Both the position numbers and the translations under genes were made by a program. DNA of 64,000 bases from Mucilaginibacter sp. Bleaf8 (GTDB lineage Bacteria; Bacteroidota; Bacteroidia; Sphingobacteriales; Sphingobacteriaceae), in contig NZ_JAHBBK010000001.1 of assembly GCF_018390515.1 (NCBI RefSeq), positions 1,178,001-1,242,000 on the forward strand, written 5' to 3'. Positions 9,398-18,588 of this stretch are shown one piece after another. Under the pieces are notes generated by a model. That model saw nothing but the letters and a program-made list of their open reading frames with translations, ran no database searches and was not told the origin of the DNA. Numbering within the stretch: position 1 is the first letter of the stretch; the number at the start of each line of letters is the position of its first letter.

Positions 9398-9710
9398 AGT
9401 AGAAAAGCTTCTGAAGAATTAAGTGCATTTGCTAAAAACGCTTAAGAAGTTAAAGATTTAGGTGCTACAGCTGCAAAGTATTTGAAGTTTTCGAAGAATA
9501 TAGGAGTGGCAGGGAATGTCATTGGAGTTTTATCTGCAAGCTATCAACTTTATGATAATCCAACCAAAGGTAATACTGCCAGACTTATCGTTCAGGGTAT
9601 AGGAATAGGAACAGCATTCATCCCTGGAGTAGGATGGGCAATATCCTGGGTATAGCAAGAGCCGATGCTATTTGGGTGATCAGCTTTACAATTGGATCGA
9701 CAAACAATGA
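9398..9710 (+). pseudogene. Second decayed toxin tail (module 2)
   Basis: Translation gives AATAKYLKFSKNIGVAGNVIG-like text (ATAAKYLKFSKNIGVAGNV), then NPTKGNTARLIVQGIGIGTA and FIPGVGWAIS. This is the Gly-rich hydrophobic pattern of RHS tails. It is broken by an in-frame TAA near 9445 and by two apparent frameshifts: one just after GWAIS (about 9650), after which IARADAIW continues in another frame, and one near 9675, after which GDQLYNWIDKQ and a stop follow. The first ATG-initiated frame across the end is therefore not a real protein start. Confidence 0.5.
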
Positions 9711-9720
9711 TTTTGATATT

Positions 9721-10086
9721 ATGATTGACTATTTTTATTACAAACTATATTGTGCGGTAAAGAAATCTTCTTTGCATGACACAGCAGCCTTTACCGCGTC
9801 AATGTTTATGGGCGGCTTACTTGGAGCTAATATTTTTGTCATAAGCGGCTTCTTGGCAAAAGAGAACATTTTACCTTTTATGTTTTCGAATAAAAATCAA
9901 GCTGCTTTTTTTGGGATTATTTTCATTATCATATCAAGCATCTTTTATTTAAGCCAAAGCCGCTATAAATCTATACTGAGGAAGTATTCTAGCGAAAGCA
10001 ATTCAATAAGAATTAAAGGAAACCTTTTAGTAATGCTTTATGTGGTCATTTCTTTTTTGCTTATATTTTTAGTGGCTTACATTTGA
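9721..10086 (+). CDS. Small membrane protein, putative immunity partner (module 2)
   Basis: A 121-residue protein from the ATG at 9721 (MIDYFYYKLYCAVKKS). A longer upstream frame is the toxin-tail remnant. Three hydrophobic segments and a basic loop (SQSRYKSILRKYSS) mirror the module 1 protein. It begins 10 nt after the remnant's stop. Function is inferred only from position and likeness to its paralogue. Confidence 0.6.
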   Translation: MIDYFYYKLYCAVKKSSLHDTAAFTASMFMGGLLGANIFVISGFLAKENILPFMFSNKNQAAFFGIIFIIISSIFYLSQSRYKSILRKYSSESNSIRIKGNLLVMLYVVISFLLIFLVAYI

Positions 10087-10490
10087 TATCCAAATTAATG
10101 TGGTCTATTTTGTCTACTTTACAAAATAAATAAGATAACTTTTCAACTACTAAATAATAATATAGTAGCGGGTCAAATGATAAAGTAAGGATGAACTAAT
10201 GGATAGCCTTAAAGGTGAAGATAGATACGCCCTTACTGGCGTACATTAAGCCAAACGTTAATTCAAGTTCCGCTCGTTACTTATATAAATGATGTTTAAT
10301 GTTATCGTCAGTGCGTAAATAAGTAGTTTTTAAATTAGTTATTCATGATGGTAAGATAACTTCATTAATAATAGATATGCTAAAAAACAATATCGCAGGT
10401 TAAATTATAGGGAAAGTTCATATGATAACTATGTGCACCGTTATGAGTCCAATTGAGCTTTAAGGAACAAAAATATCTGTAAAGATTTCA

Positions 10491-10515
10491 TATTCTATAT
10501 TCTCAGCGGGGTCAC
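10491..10515 (+). repeat. tRNA-Lys 3'-end copy with a TATTCTATATTCTC flank
   Basis: CTCAGCGGGGTCAC (10502-10515) is identical to 14 nt of the tRNA-Lys 3' end (7706-7719). The flank TATTCTATATT is shared with the copies at 31819 and 44624. Read as the right attachment site of a former element. Confidence 0.65.
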
Positions 10516-10588
10516 AAATATAGCTCATATGGATTCATTCAAACCCATATGAGCTCATAAAGCCTCATTGTATATTACTTATCGAAAG

Positions 10589-10634
10589 TAGCAACGACAA
10601 AAATTAAATGATTATTTAATTTTTGTCGTTGCTA
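10589..10634. repeat. Perfect 21-bp inverted repeat, 4-nt loop
   Basis: Arms at 10589-10609 and 10614-10634 begin TAGCAACGACAAAAATT and match exactly around GATT. The left arm has a G-C-containing base, but the right arm is not followed by a clean T-run. It could be a bidirectional terminator, a hairpin gene remnant or recombination debris. Confidence 0.75.
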
Positions 10635-10943
10635 TATTGAAGGGGCTAAAAAGGTATATTTGTTAGCAGGTTACTGTGGCATCAACTTTTAAGCTAACAC
10701 TGACAGCTAAAAAAGAAACAGCCGATATTGGCACATATTAGCAGATTGAATTGCCAAGATAAAACACATTCCTAACGAGCGAGATATCGAATTATTTACT
10801 TGTGTAGGTTATAATTTCTGATAAGCATCAAAACTAACACCTAATTGGTTACTTGAACTTATTCACCACAATCTTTGTGAAACATCTGTATTTAATTAGC
10901 AAAACGGTTATAGCTTACCTCGCAAATACAGCAAAGCCATTAA

Positions 10944-12167
10944 TTATTTCCAGCTCTCAGACTTAAATTTCACACTACCATCTCTCTTGATCACCCATGC
11001 CGTAATAGGATTTAAATGATAACCGGTTATATCTACACCACGAGCGTCAATCAACTGTCTTAGCGTAGGTTGCATGTAGCCGGTTTCGTCAATTACTCGG
11101 CTCATTATTTCTGTTTCATTACCACTCCAATGCCAAAGGTATCTGAAATAAGTATGCGCTTTATCCAGCACCGGCTCCTGTAAGCGAGCACTGTTCCAGG
11201 TTTTGCCGGAATCGGTACTTACGTCCACCCTATGTACTTTACCCCTACCGGTCCAGGCGATACCCCGAATTTCAATCCAGCCCGGTTCTACATTGGCCGG
11301 GTACGACGGAAAAGTAATAATTGACCGGGCATCCATATCAAAACTGAATTGCCTGATGCGATCTTTTACCGGATAAGTATACTTGCTGGTTTCTTCACGT
11401 GTCATCCAGAGTTGATCGGACAGTTCAATTCTGCGAAGCCATTTCACATTGGTGTTTCCTTCCCAGCCGGGTAATAATAAACGAGCCGGGTATCCTTGCT
11501 CCGGGCGAATGGCTTCGCCATTTTGTGCATATACAATCATGGCATCGTTCCAGCCTTTACTAACCGGAATACTTCGGGTTAGTACTGCGGCATCCGAGCC
11601 TTCTGCTAAAAACCAAGTAGCTTTTGGTTGAACGCCCACTTCGCGGAATAAGGTCGAGAGCATTACGCCGGTCCATTCGCTCTGGCTGGTAAGCCCTAAA
11701 ATGTCCTGTGGTGTCATCTCTTCCTTACCCGTCCGGAAATTGCCGGCACATTCTATAAAACAGGTGCGCGTTACGGATGGAAAACGTTTTAGATCACGCA
11801 GGGTAAACTTCATAGGCTTATCCACCATACCATGTATCAGCAGCTCATATTTTTCCGGGTCGATAACGGGTACCCCGGCATGATGACGTTCAAAGTGCAA
11901 ATCGGACGGGGTGATGGTACTATACAAATCCTGCAAGGGTGTGCGCGATGAAATATCAGACGGTTTACGTACCGGATGTTCAAACAAGGAACGCTTGCCC
12001 AGTTTGCTTGGTCCGGGACCTATCTTTTTGGTTGGGTCATCTTCAGATGATAATGTGGGTATCTGGATTGACTTTCCCCATGCGGTTTGTACATGTATTA
12101 CTGCGGCTGCAAGCGTTCCGCCCAACCATGTTCGGCGGTTCATCAGTAATTTCTCTTTCTTACCCAT
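10944..12167 (-). CDS. Molybdopterin-dependent sulfite dehydrogenase, SoxC/YedY-like
   Basis: A 407-residue protein. An N-terminal twin-arginine signal (NRRTWLGGTLAAA, from residue 10) implies export folded with cofactor. The oxidoreductase molybdopterin domain holds the molybdenum-ligand cysteine at C140 in CFIECAGN, and LLPGWEGNTNVKWLRRIE is typical of sulfite oxidase/SoxC proteins. A C-terminal Mo-co dimerisation domain follows (VHRVDVSTDSGKTWNSA), which favours SoxC/SorA over YedY. It should oxidise sulfite or a bound sulfur group and hand electrons to the cytochrome c encoded 8 nt upstream. It is the last gene of a nine-gene operon. Confidence 0.85.
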   Translation of the reverse strand: MGKKEKLLMNRRTWLGGTLAAAVIHVQTAWGKSIQIPTLSSEDDPTKKIGPGPSKLGKRSLFEHPVRKPSDISSRTPLQDLYSTITPSDLHFERHHAGVPVIDPEKYELLIHGMVDKPMKFTLRDLKRFPSVTRTCFIECAGNFRTGKEEMTPQDILGLTSQSEWTGVMLSTLFREVGVQPKATWFLAEGSDAAVLTRSIPVSKGWNDAMIVYAQNGEAIRPEQGYPARLLLPGWEGNTNVKWLRRIELSDQLWMTREETSKYTYPVKDRIRQFSFDMDARSIITFPSYPANVEPGWIEIRGIAWTGRGKVHRVDVSTDSGKTWNSARLQEPVLDKAHTYFRYLWHWSGNETEIMSRVIDETGYMQPTLRQLIDARGVDITGYHLNPITAWVIKRDGSVKFKSESWK

Positions 12168-12175
12168 ATCTCTGA

Positions 12176-12817
12176 TTATTTAACTTCCGCACCACCCTCG
12201 CGGTCATCTGTAATGAAATGTTTTTTTGCTGGCATAATCACTTTAGGCAGTGTTTGTGCATTTATCACGGCATCGGTTTTAATAATGTGGTTTTGACCAA
12301 GGATGTATGCCGTAAGTGCATATACCTCGTTATTGGTTAGCGTACCCGGCGCTGTATAGGGCATGCTGCGGCGTATGTAATCGAACACCGTTGTGGCATA
12401 AGGCCAATAATTACCGATGGTATTGCTTTTTCTTCCTTGAAACGTAGTATCGCTTACCAAGGCTGGCGCCGGGAGCTTTTGCCCAGCTATCTCCTTACCT
12501 TCGGCTCCATGGCAGGCTGCACATTTAGCTAAGTAAACCACTTTACCTTCGTGAACTGTACCCGAACCAGCTGGCAAACCTTTACCATCAGGCTGAATAT
12601 CTATATCCCAAGCTGCAATATCCTGCGTTGTTGCAACGCGGCCATAGCCAAACGTTTTGGGCCAGGTCAACGAATCAGTAGTACGGCGGCTGGTATCCAG
12701 CTTTGCGTTATGCAGCAATGTAGTTCGATTGTATAAACTCGAGAGCGTTACCACTATTACTCCACTGGCAATCACAACAAAACCTTTAAACCCAATTTTC
12801 CCCTTAGCTTTTTGCAT
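12176..12817 (-). CDS. Cytochrome c, probable electron acceptor of the sulfite dehydrogenase
   Basis: A 213-residue protein with an N-terminal membrane anchor (residues ~11-28) and one class I haem site, CAACH at 99-103; Met of SMPYTAP is a candidate sixth ligand. Immediate linkage to the SoxC-like gene matches SoxC-SoxD and SorA-SorB pairs, where the cytochrome takes electrons from the molybdenum enzyme. This is a single-haem anchored protein, shorter than diheme SoxD, so I leave the symbol open. Confidence 0.82.
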   Translation of the reverse strand: MQKAKGKIGFKGFVVIASGVIVVTLSSLYNRTTLLHNAKLDTSRRTTDSLTWPKTFGYGRVATTQDIAAWDIDIQPDGKGLPAGSGTVHEGKVVYLAKCAACHGAEGKEIAGQKLPAPALVSDTTFQGRKSNTIGNYWPYATTVFDYIRRSMPYTAPGTLTNNEVYALTAYILGQNHIIKTDAVINAQTLPKVIMPAKKHFITDDREGGAEVK

Positions 12818-12829
12818 CTTATACTACAT

Positions 12830-14089
12830 TTATCTGAACAGCAAAAACGCAATAGCCAGCGTAATGAAAACATTAAAGGTTTGCGCTATTAGAAAAGCAT
12901 ACAACGGCTTTCTGCCGTTGGCACTGAACAGGTCACTAAATTTGGTTTCCAGTCCAATACTGGTAAAAGCCAAAGCAAACCACAAGCCTTGTAAATTTTT
13001 TAGACTATCCTTTACTTGTGCCGTTATAGCAGCCGGAATTAAGAACGAAAACAACAACGACGCGCCGATAAAGCCTAAAACAAACTTCGGAAAACGCTCC
13101 CATATCACTTTTAGGGTTGGTTTTTGTTCGGCATCATTGGCCGCAGGATTCTTGGTATAAGTCCAGTAAATGGATATAGCAAAAGCAGCTAATCCAAGCA
13201 GAACGTTTTGTGAAAATTTAACAATAGTGCTGATTTTTAAAGCCGCCTCACCTACCAGTGTACCCGATGCTACCACTGCACCGGTAGTATCTATACTACC
13301 GCCCAGCCATGCACCGGTAACCTCTTGCGGCATGTTAAAGTGATGAGCGATGAGTGGCATTACAATCATCATGGGGATGGCAGTAATCAACACCATCGAA
13401 ATTACATATGACAGTTTTTTAGAATCACCTTTGATTGCTCCTGCTGTTGCAATAGCTGCCGATACCCCACAGATGGATACTGCACTCGATATCATCATGG
13501 TAATCTCGTCATCAACCTTGAGCTTACGGCAAACCCAATAAGCAAAATACCATACTGAGGTTACTACCACTAATGATTGTATTAAGCCTAATGAACCGGC
13601 TTTCAAGATATCTGAAAAGATAACACTGGTACCCAACAGCACCAATCCTATCTTTACAAATAATTCAGTTGAAAGCGAATTGCGCAGCCATTCGGGCAGG
13701 TTAAAAATATTGCTAATAAGCAACCCTATCACCAAACTAAAAATTACAGCTTCTAAATTCAGGGCCTTAGCTTGTGTGCTACCAGCCAATATCAGGGCGA
13801 AAATGGTAAGCAGGTATACGATGGGAAAACCCCGCAGAAAATCAATAAAACTTTTACCGCTTAGCCACACACCAATCAAGCCAATGATGCCTACAAACAG
13901 AAACTGCAAACTAATTACTTTTAAGTTATCTGCGCCCAAAACCTTCGTAAAAAGCTCATCGCTGGTTTTCCAGCCAAAAGCCGGTACCGCCAGCAGCACC
14001 CCGGCCAGTGCCAGCAGTATAATAAGCGAGCCGAGTATAACCACGACCCAATCTTCATGTAATTTCAGTTTAACAGAACTTGTTGACAT
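12830..14089 (-). CDS. YeiH/UPF0324 family putative sulfate/sulfite exporter
   Basis: A 419-residue protein with about ten transmembrane segments. Family hallmarks are ICGVSAAIATAGAIKG, VTGAWLGGSIDTTGAVVASG and the C-terminal FALAFTSIGLETKF. YeiH proteins are annotated as putative sulfate exporters, with little direct evidence. Placement between an FAD oxidoreductase and the sulfite dehydrogenase pair supports a sulfur oxyanion as cargo. Confidence 0.82.
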   Translation of the reverse strand: MSTSSVKLKLHEDWVVVILGSLIILLALAGVLLAVPAFGWKTSDELFTKVLGADNLKVISLQFLFVGIIGLIGVWLSGKSFIDFLRGFPIVYLLTIFALILAGSTQAKALNLEAVIFSLVIGLLISNIFNLPEWLRNSLSTELFVKIGLVLLGTSVIFSDILKAGSLGLIQSLVVVTSVWYFAYWVCRKLKVDDEITMMISSAVSICGVSAAIATAGAIKGDSKKLSYVISMVLITAIPMMIVMPLIAHHFNMPQEVTGAWLGGSIDTTGAVVASGTLVGEAALKISTIVKFSQNVLLGLAAFAISIYWTYTKNPAANDAEQKPTLKVIWERFPKFVLGFIGASLLFSFLIPAAITAQVKDSLKNLQGLWFALAFTSIGLETKFSDLFSANGRKPLYAFLIAQTFNVFITLAIAFLLFR

Positions 14090-14108
14090 GTAATATATAG
14101 GTTAAAAA

Positions 14109-15566
14109 TTAATTTTTAGTATGTAATGGCAGAACATGAATGTGAAAGATATTGCGCAATGCATGCTTAGCCGCATGATAGCCGCACATACCATGCACTC
14201 CACCGCCCGGAGGCGTAGATGAAGAGCACAGATACAAGCCTTTAGCCGGTGTAGTATAAGGCGACCAGCGCACAGCCGGACGAGTGAACAATTGCCTTAA
14301 ATCGATTATACCCCCGTTTATATCACCACCTATGAGGTTTGGGTTAAATTGTTGTAATTGCGCTGTATTAAATGTATGCTTAGCCAATATACGCTCTTTA
14401 AAGCCGGGCGCAAAACGCTCTATCTGGTTTTCTATTGCGGCAGTCATATCTGTTACCGAACCATTAGGTACATGGCAGTACGCCCAGGCGGTATGCTTAC
14501 CATTAGGTGCACGGCTATTATCGAATACGCTGGGCTGAGCCAATAGCACAAAAGGTTTTTCGGGATGTTGGCCCTTGGCAGTTTGCTGTTCGTTTTGAAC
14601 AATCTCCCGCAATGTGCCCCCCAAATGTACGGTGCCAGCCTTGCGGGTTGTCTCGTCTTTAAATGGGATTGATTCATCTAAAGCCCAGTCGATTTTAAAT
14701 ACGCCCATACCATAACGGTATCTTTGCAGCTGCCGTTTGTATAAGCCCGAAAACTTCTCACCTGCAATTTCTAATAGCTGTTTGGGTGTTACATCAAACA
14801 ATACAGCTTTGGCCGATGGCAGCTGTTGTAATGAGCTGATGTATGTATTAGTTTCTATCTTTCCGCCAATAAAAGTAAAATAAGCAGCCATAGCTTTGGC
14901 AATCTGGTAAGAGCCGCCTTTAGGTATAGGCCAGCCTTTCAGGTGCCCGTTAGCCATTAATACCAGGGCAATGGCCGATGTTGACCAGTTTTGCAAAGGC
15001 TGTATAGCGTGTGCCGCCATACCAGCAAAAAGCCCTTTAGCCTGTTCTGTTTTAAAGCGTTTAGCTAAAAGCGTAGCAGGCTGCAAAGCCTTTAAACCAA
15101 AAGCGGCCATGGCAAAGGGACGTTCAGGCAAATGCAGGGGTGCCAATACGTCCGGCGCAATAGATGGCCAATTGTTCACAATAGGCTGCATCAGCTTCAA
15201 ATAAGTATCTTTATCATCGCCCAACAGCAAGGCCGTTTTACGGATATCATTCTTCAGCACAGCAGCCGGCCCGGTATCAAATGGATGGGCGGCAGCCACT
15301 TCAGGATAGATATATTCCAGTCCGAACTGATCCAAGGGTAAAGTCTGCAAAAACGGCGACCCTGCCGCCATCGGGTGAATAGCCGAACATACATCATGCT
15401 GATAGCCGGGCAGGGTTAGCTCTTGAGTAGCTAAACCGCCCCCTATTCTACTGTTTCCTTCTAGTAATAATACCGATAAGCCATGCTGTTGCATTAAAAT
15501 GGCTGCCGCTAAACCGTTAGGCCCTGAACCCACCACCACAGCATCGTAATCAAAACTTCCAGTCAT
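14109..15566 (-). CDS. FAD/NAD(P)-dependent oxidoreductase, phytoene-desaturase-like
   Basis: A 485-residue protein. The Rossmann dinucleotide motif VVVGSGPNGLAAAILMQ opens the chain, followed by LEGNSRIGGGLATQEL. The C-terminal FAD motif is LYLCSSSTPPGGGVHGMCGY. This matches the NAD(P)/FAD-dependent branch of the phytoene dehydrogenase/amine oxidase superfamily, in which most bacterial members have unknown substrates. No signal peptide. There is a 19-bp gap to the exporter gene and a 9-bp gap to the DoxX-like gene, so it is co-transcribed. A role in carotenoid synthesis is unlikely because no other crt gene is present. Confidence 0.78.
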   Translation of the reverse strand: MTGSFDYDAVVVGSGPNGLAAAILMQQHGLSVLLLEGNSRIGGGLATQELTLPGYQHDVCSAIHPMAAGSPFLQTLPLDQFGLEYIYPEVAAAHPFDTGPAAVLKNDIRKTALLLGDDKDTYLKLMQPIVNNWPSIAPDVLAPLHLPERPFAMAAFGLKALQPATLLAKRFKTEQAKGLFAGMAAHAIQPLQNWSTSAIALVLMANGHLKGWPIPKGGSYQIAKAMAAYFTFIGGKIETNTYISSLQQLPSAKAVLFDVTPKQLLEIAGEKFSGLYKRQLQRYRYGMGVFKIDWALDESIPFKDETTRKAGTVHLGGTLREIVQNEQQTAKGQHPEKPFVLLAQPSVFDNSRAPNGKHTAWAYCHVPNGSVTDMTAAIENQIERFAPGFKERILAKHTFNTAQLQQFNPNLIGGDINGGIIDLRQLFTRPAVRWSPYTTPAKGLYLCSSSTPPGGGVHGMCGYHAAKHALRNIFHIHVLPLHTKN

Positions 15567-15575
15567 CCCTATTCA

Positions 15576-17186
15576 CTAATATCTGCCAGCTTGCAGCTGG
15601 CTGTCTTTTAATACGTAGTCTTTCTTGTACCGATCCAACACAATGTAAACCGAATCTTTTTTATCGTCGATGCCAGACAGAATTACCCGCGAGCCATCCT
15701 GTGTTGCATATTTCAAAACCATGTGGTTACGTTTTCGCTTGTCCTGCTTTTCTTCGGCAATGCCTTTAATACGTCTGCCGGATACAGCATTTTTGTCAAT
15801 TCTGTAAATTTCATCACCGATATTAGCAAGCGCTTGTTTAGGTATCCAGTTTTTATCGGCTTTATCTTTTTTAAGTTTGTTTTCACCTTTACTGCCTCGG
15901 CGGTCGCGGGCCGATACATATTTATCCTGCAGGTATAGTACATGGTTCACCGTATCGGCATCATAATAAAACACGCGCTTGCCACCTGCCGTGCCAGTAA
16001 GCTCGAAAGTGCGATTGATATCGCGCATGGGTGATCCGCCACCATTAGACAAATCAAGCTTAACAGGTTTGTTGACGTTATAAGTCAAGGTCGACCACTT
16101 CTCGAACGTTACATCCCGCCAGCGTACCGAATCAAGTGGCGAGTATGGTACCGTTTGATTATTGATCTTGAACTCTGTAACATGGTAATTGCCCCGTAAA
16201 ACCGATACGCCTTTCATAGCAGGTTGCTTGTAGGGGTCGTAAAAGAAGTTCAAATACTCGGCATAAAACAGGTAGATCAGGAATATAAATATGGTAAGCG
16301 CTTTTAAGCCAATCCGTGTATACCGCAGCCACGTTGCCGAAAAAGACGGAAAATAGGTTGGCGGTATGGTAAAGCGTTCCTTCACCAGTAAATTGTACAC
16401 CGGCACGGCATCGTACCACAACAAAAAGGCAGCAAATAGTACAAAGTACGAAGCATAAATGTGCACCCCGCCATCATAAGCAAAATTCACGTAAGTGATA
16501 TCACCCAAGGCACTCAACAGCAATACAGTACCCAATGTAGTTGTTTTTCTGAAAAACAACAGCACACCAGCCAGCAGCTCCACCACACCCGCAAACACCT
16601 GGTACCAGGGAACAATACCAACAGAAAGCCAGTAGATTTTTTGCGCCGTAAAATCACCAAAATTGGTATTCAGCAACCCTAATGAGGGGTAAGGCATTTG
16701 GGTGGGGAACAGCTTGGTATAACCAAACCCAATAATGCCGATGCCTGCACGGTAACGCACCACTACACGCACCCAGTAGTACAAAGTATCATAATTCAGT
16801 TTCGATTTTTTGCTTTCTACCAAGGTCCATATTACAGCACCCACCAGCGCAATAGCCAGCACCTGCAACCAGTCGGTATAGCCTAAAAGATTATAGGAAG
16901 GTTTAGAGAAGTGATACAAAGAGGGTTGAAAACGGGCAATATCATAAATATCACGGTAGTGGATTTTGAACCAGTTTATACCGAACAGATTTTTATACCA
17001 TTCGCCACTAAGCGGGATAGACATAACAAGGAAAAATATGGCCGATACCCGCAGGGCAAACTTCTGCCCGGTTGTCCAGTAAGACGGTTTACCACCAGTA
17101 TTTTCGATATGGCTGCCGTTTAGCTCCTGATCGGGTTGATCGGTTACTAAATTTGTATCTGCAATGATTTCTGTTTTGCTTGACAT
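15576..17186 (-). CDS. DoxX-like multi-span membrane protein (copy 1)
   Basis: A 536-residue protein. Residues ~25-300 contain about seven transmembrane segments with DoxX-like features: YRAGIGIIGFGYTKLFPTQM and YQVFAGVVELLAGVLLFFRK. The last ~220 residues form a soluble, mostly beta-rich domain of unknown type with two halves also found in the next gene (VTEFKINNQTVPYSPLDSVR). DoxX/DoxD relatives include subunits of thiosulfate:quinone oxidoreductase, which would suit a sulfur-oxidising operon, but the family is broad and this is inference. Confidence 0.68.
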   Translation of the reverse strand: MSSKTEIIADTNLVTDQPDQELNGSHIENTGGKPSYWTTGQKFALRVSAIFFLVMSIPLSGEWYKNLFGINWFKIHYRDIYDIARFQPSLYHFSKPSYNLLGYTDWLQVLAIALVGAVIWTLVESKKSKLNYDTLYYWVRVVVRYRAGIGIIGFGYTKLFPTQMPYPSLGLLNTNFGDFTAQKIYWLSVGIVPWYQVFAGVVELLAGVLLFFRKTTTLGTVLLLSALGDITYVNFAYDGGVHIYASYFVLFAAFLLWYDAVPVYNLLVKERFTIPPTYFPSFSATWLRYTRIGLKALTIFIFLIYLFYAEYLNFFYDPYKQPAMKGVSVLRGNYHVTEFKINNQTVPYSPLDSVRWRDVTFEKWSTLTYNVNKPVKLDLSNGGGSPMRDINRTFELTGTAGGKRVFYYDADTVNHVLYLQDKYVSARDRRGSKGENKLKKDKADKNWIPKQALANIGDEIYRIDKNAVSGRRIKGIAEEKQDKRKRNHMVLKYATQDGSRVILSGIDDKKDSVYIVLDRYKKDYVLKDSQLQAGRY

Positions 17187-17197
17187 GGCTTTACTGA

Positions 17198-18562
17198 TTA
17201 GAGTTTCAAACCTTTGTTGCGTCCTTTAGCCGCTTCTTTAAGCAGGTACTTTTTGTTGATGCGGGTAAGCACAGCATATACCGAGTCTTGTTGCTGATTA
17301 ATGCCTGATAAAATAATATGCAGACTATCCGGCCGGGTATAATGCAGTGTAAACCTATCTTGCGGATAATGACTATTTTTATTTACTAAATATAATTCGC
17401 TTTTGGTTGCATCAATGGTATAACTATAGTAGCTCCTTTCACCTGAACCTGCAAGCTCGTAGTCGCGCTGAAAATCGTCAGGATGAATCTCTTCCGTTAC
17501 AGCAGAATCAATCAGTTGTGGCTGTAAAGTTTTGATGCTGATGGTAGCCCACTTCTCAAAAACCACATTTTGCCAGCGAGTTGAATCAGTATCCGAATAT
17601 GGATGCACCTGCCCTTTTATTTTGAACTCGGTTACATCGTATAAACCAGCTGCTTTTGGTAACCCTTTGGTTGTGGGATAATGATAACCATCCTGTTTGT
17701 AAGCTGCATAGGTTTTAGCTGCATACAGCACCACAAAAAAGAATATCAGCAGGCTTTTTAAAGCGACAAGGCCATTGCGTTGCCAGCTTTGCTGCAATAC
17801 CGGTTTTACACTGGCGGGTGCAGTTGGCTTTCTTAAAGTAATAAGGCGGTACAAGCGAGGCACGTCATAAGCTATAATATACAGTGCAATTACAATCAAG
17901 TATAAGCTATAAATACCTTCGCCGCCTTCATAAGCCATATTTGACATCAGCACGTTACCCGTAAAAAGCAAAATAACAAGTGCACCAAACGAAGCAGTTT
18001 TGCGGGATAGTAGCAGCAACCCGGCCAGCACCTCTACTAACCCTAAAAAGGTTTCGTAACCGGGCACAATGCCCAGGCTCATGGCAAACAGTTTCCATCG
18101 GGTAAACTCGCCGTATGCGGTATTTAGGTTGCTGATAGAAGGATAAGGCGCCTGCAACGGAAATACTTTGATAAAGCCATAGGCCAATATGCCAATAGCC
18201 AACCGATAACGAAGTATGGTACGCAGCCAGTAGTTCAGTACCGGATAATTGCGTTCCCGTTTATCTGCAAAGCTCCAGATCACAGCGCCAATAAGCGCTA
18301 TTAAAGCAATTACGGCCCAATCTGCTAAGTTGGCTAACTTCCAACTGTTGGGTGAATAATCGGTAACTGGCTGTGGTGTGTAGCGGCTCAGGTAAAAAAT
18401 ATCACTAAATTGAAGGTTCAGCCAGTTGATGCTAAACACGTGCGCATAGTACTTCCAGTCGAGCGGCAATGCCTGTAGCAAAAAGTAAATGAACAAGAAC
18501 CGGAAAACAGCTTTTTCCCAAGGCTTCCATTCGGTGGTTTGTAGTGTGCTTGATGTACTCAT
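17198..18562 (-). CDS. DoxX-like multi-span membrane protein (copy 2)
   Basis: A 454-residue paralogue of the downstream copy: YRLAIGILAYGFIKVFPLQ, YETFLGLVEVLAGLLLLSRK and VTEFKIKGQVHPYSDTDSTR align closely with it. Same layout of about seven membrane spans and a C-terminal soluble domain, which lacks a ~70-residue lysine-rich insertion present in copy 1. Two adjacent copies suggest a heterodimer. The gene follows the tRNA-Cys-like element by 27 nt. Confidence 0.68.
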   Translation of the reverse strand: MSTSSTLQTTEWKPWEKAVFRFLFIYFLLQALPLDWKYYAHVFSINWLNLQFSDIFYLSRYTPQPVTDYSPNSWKLANLADWAVIALIALIGAVIWSFADKRERNYPVLNYWLRTILRYRLAIGILAYGFIKVFPLQAPYPSISNLNTAYGEFTRWKLFAMSLGIVPGYETFLGLVEVLAGLLLLSRKTASFGALVILLFTGNVLMSNMAYEGGEGIYSLYLIVIALYIIAYDVPRLYRLITLRKPTAPASVKPVLQQSWQRNGLVALKSLLIFFFVVLYAAKTYAAYKQDGYHYPTTKGLPKAAGLYDVTEFKIKGQVHPYSDTDSTRWQNVVFEKWATISIKTLQPQLIDSAVTEEIHPDDFQRDYELAGSGERSYYSYTIDATKSELYLVNKNSHYPQDRFTLHYTRPDSLHIILSGINQQQDSVYAVLTRINKKYLLKEAAKGRNKGLKL

Positions 18563-18588
18563 GGTAAATCAGTTAAGATTATAAAAGA

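Larger units (their letters stand above)
10087..10943. other. Gene-poor stretch with element-end remnants
   Basis: Contains GGTTAAATTATAGGGAAAG near 10396 (compare GGTTAAATTATAGGTAAAG near 31724), the tRNA-like core at 10502-10515, the 46-nt inverted repeat at 10589-10634, and about 10676-10760 in which one frame reads VASTFKLTLTAKKETADIGTY before stops. That last piece might be the N-terminus of a dead recombinase, but it is too short to name. Confidence 0.4.

Noticed and set aside
9634..9720. Longer start for the module 2 membrane protein
   Set aside because: The extra residues (MGNILGIARADAIW) are the frameshifted end of the toxin tail; the paralogue starts at the equivalent of MIDYFYYKL.
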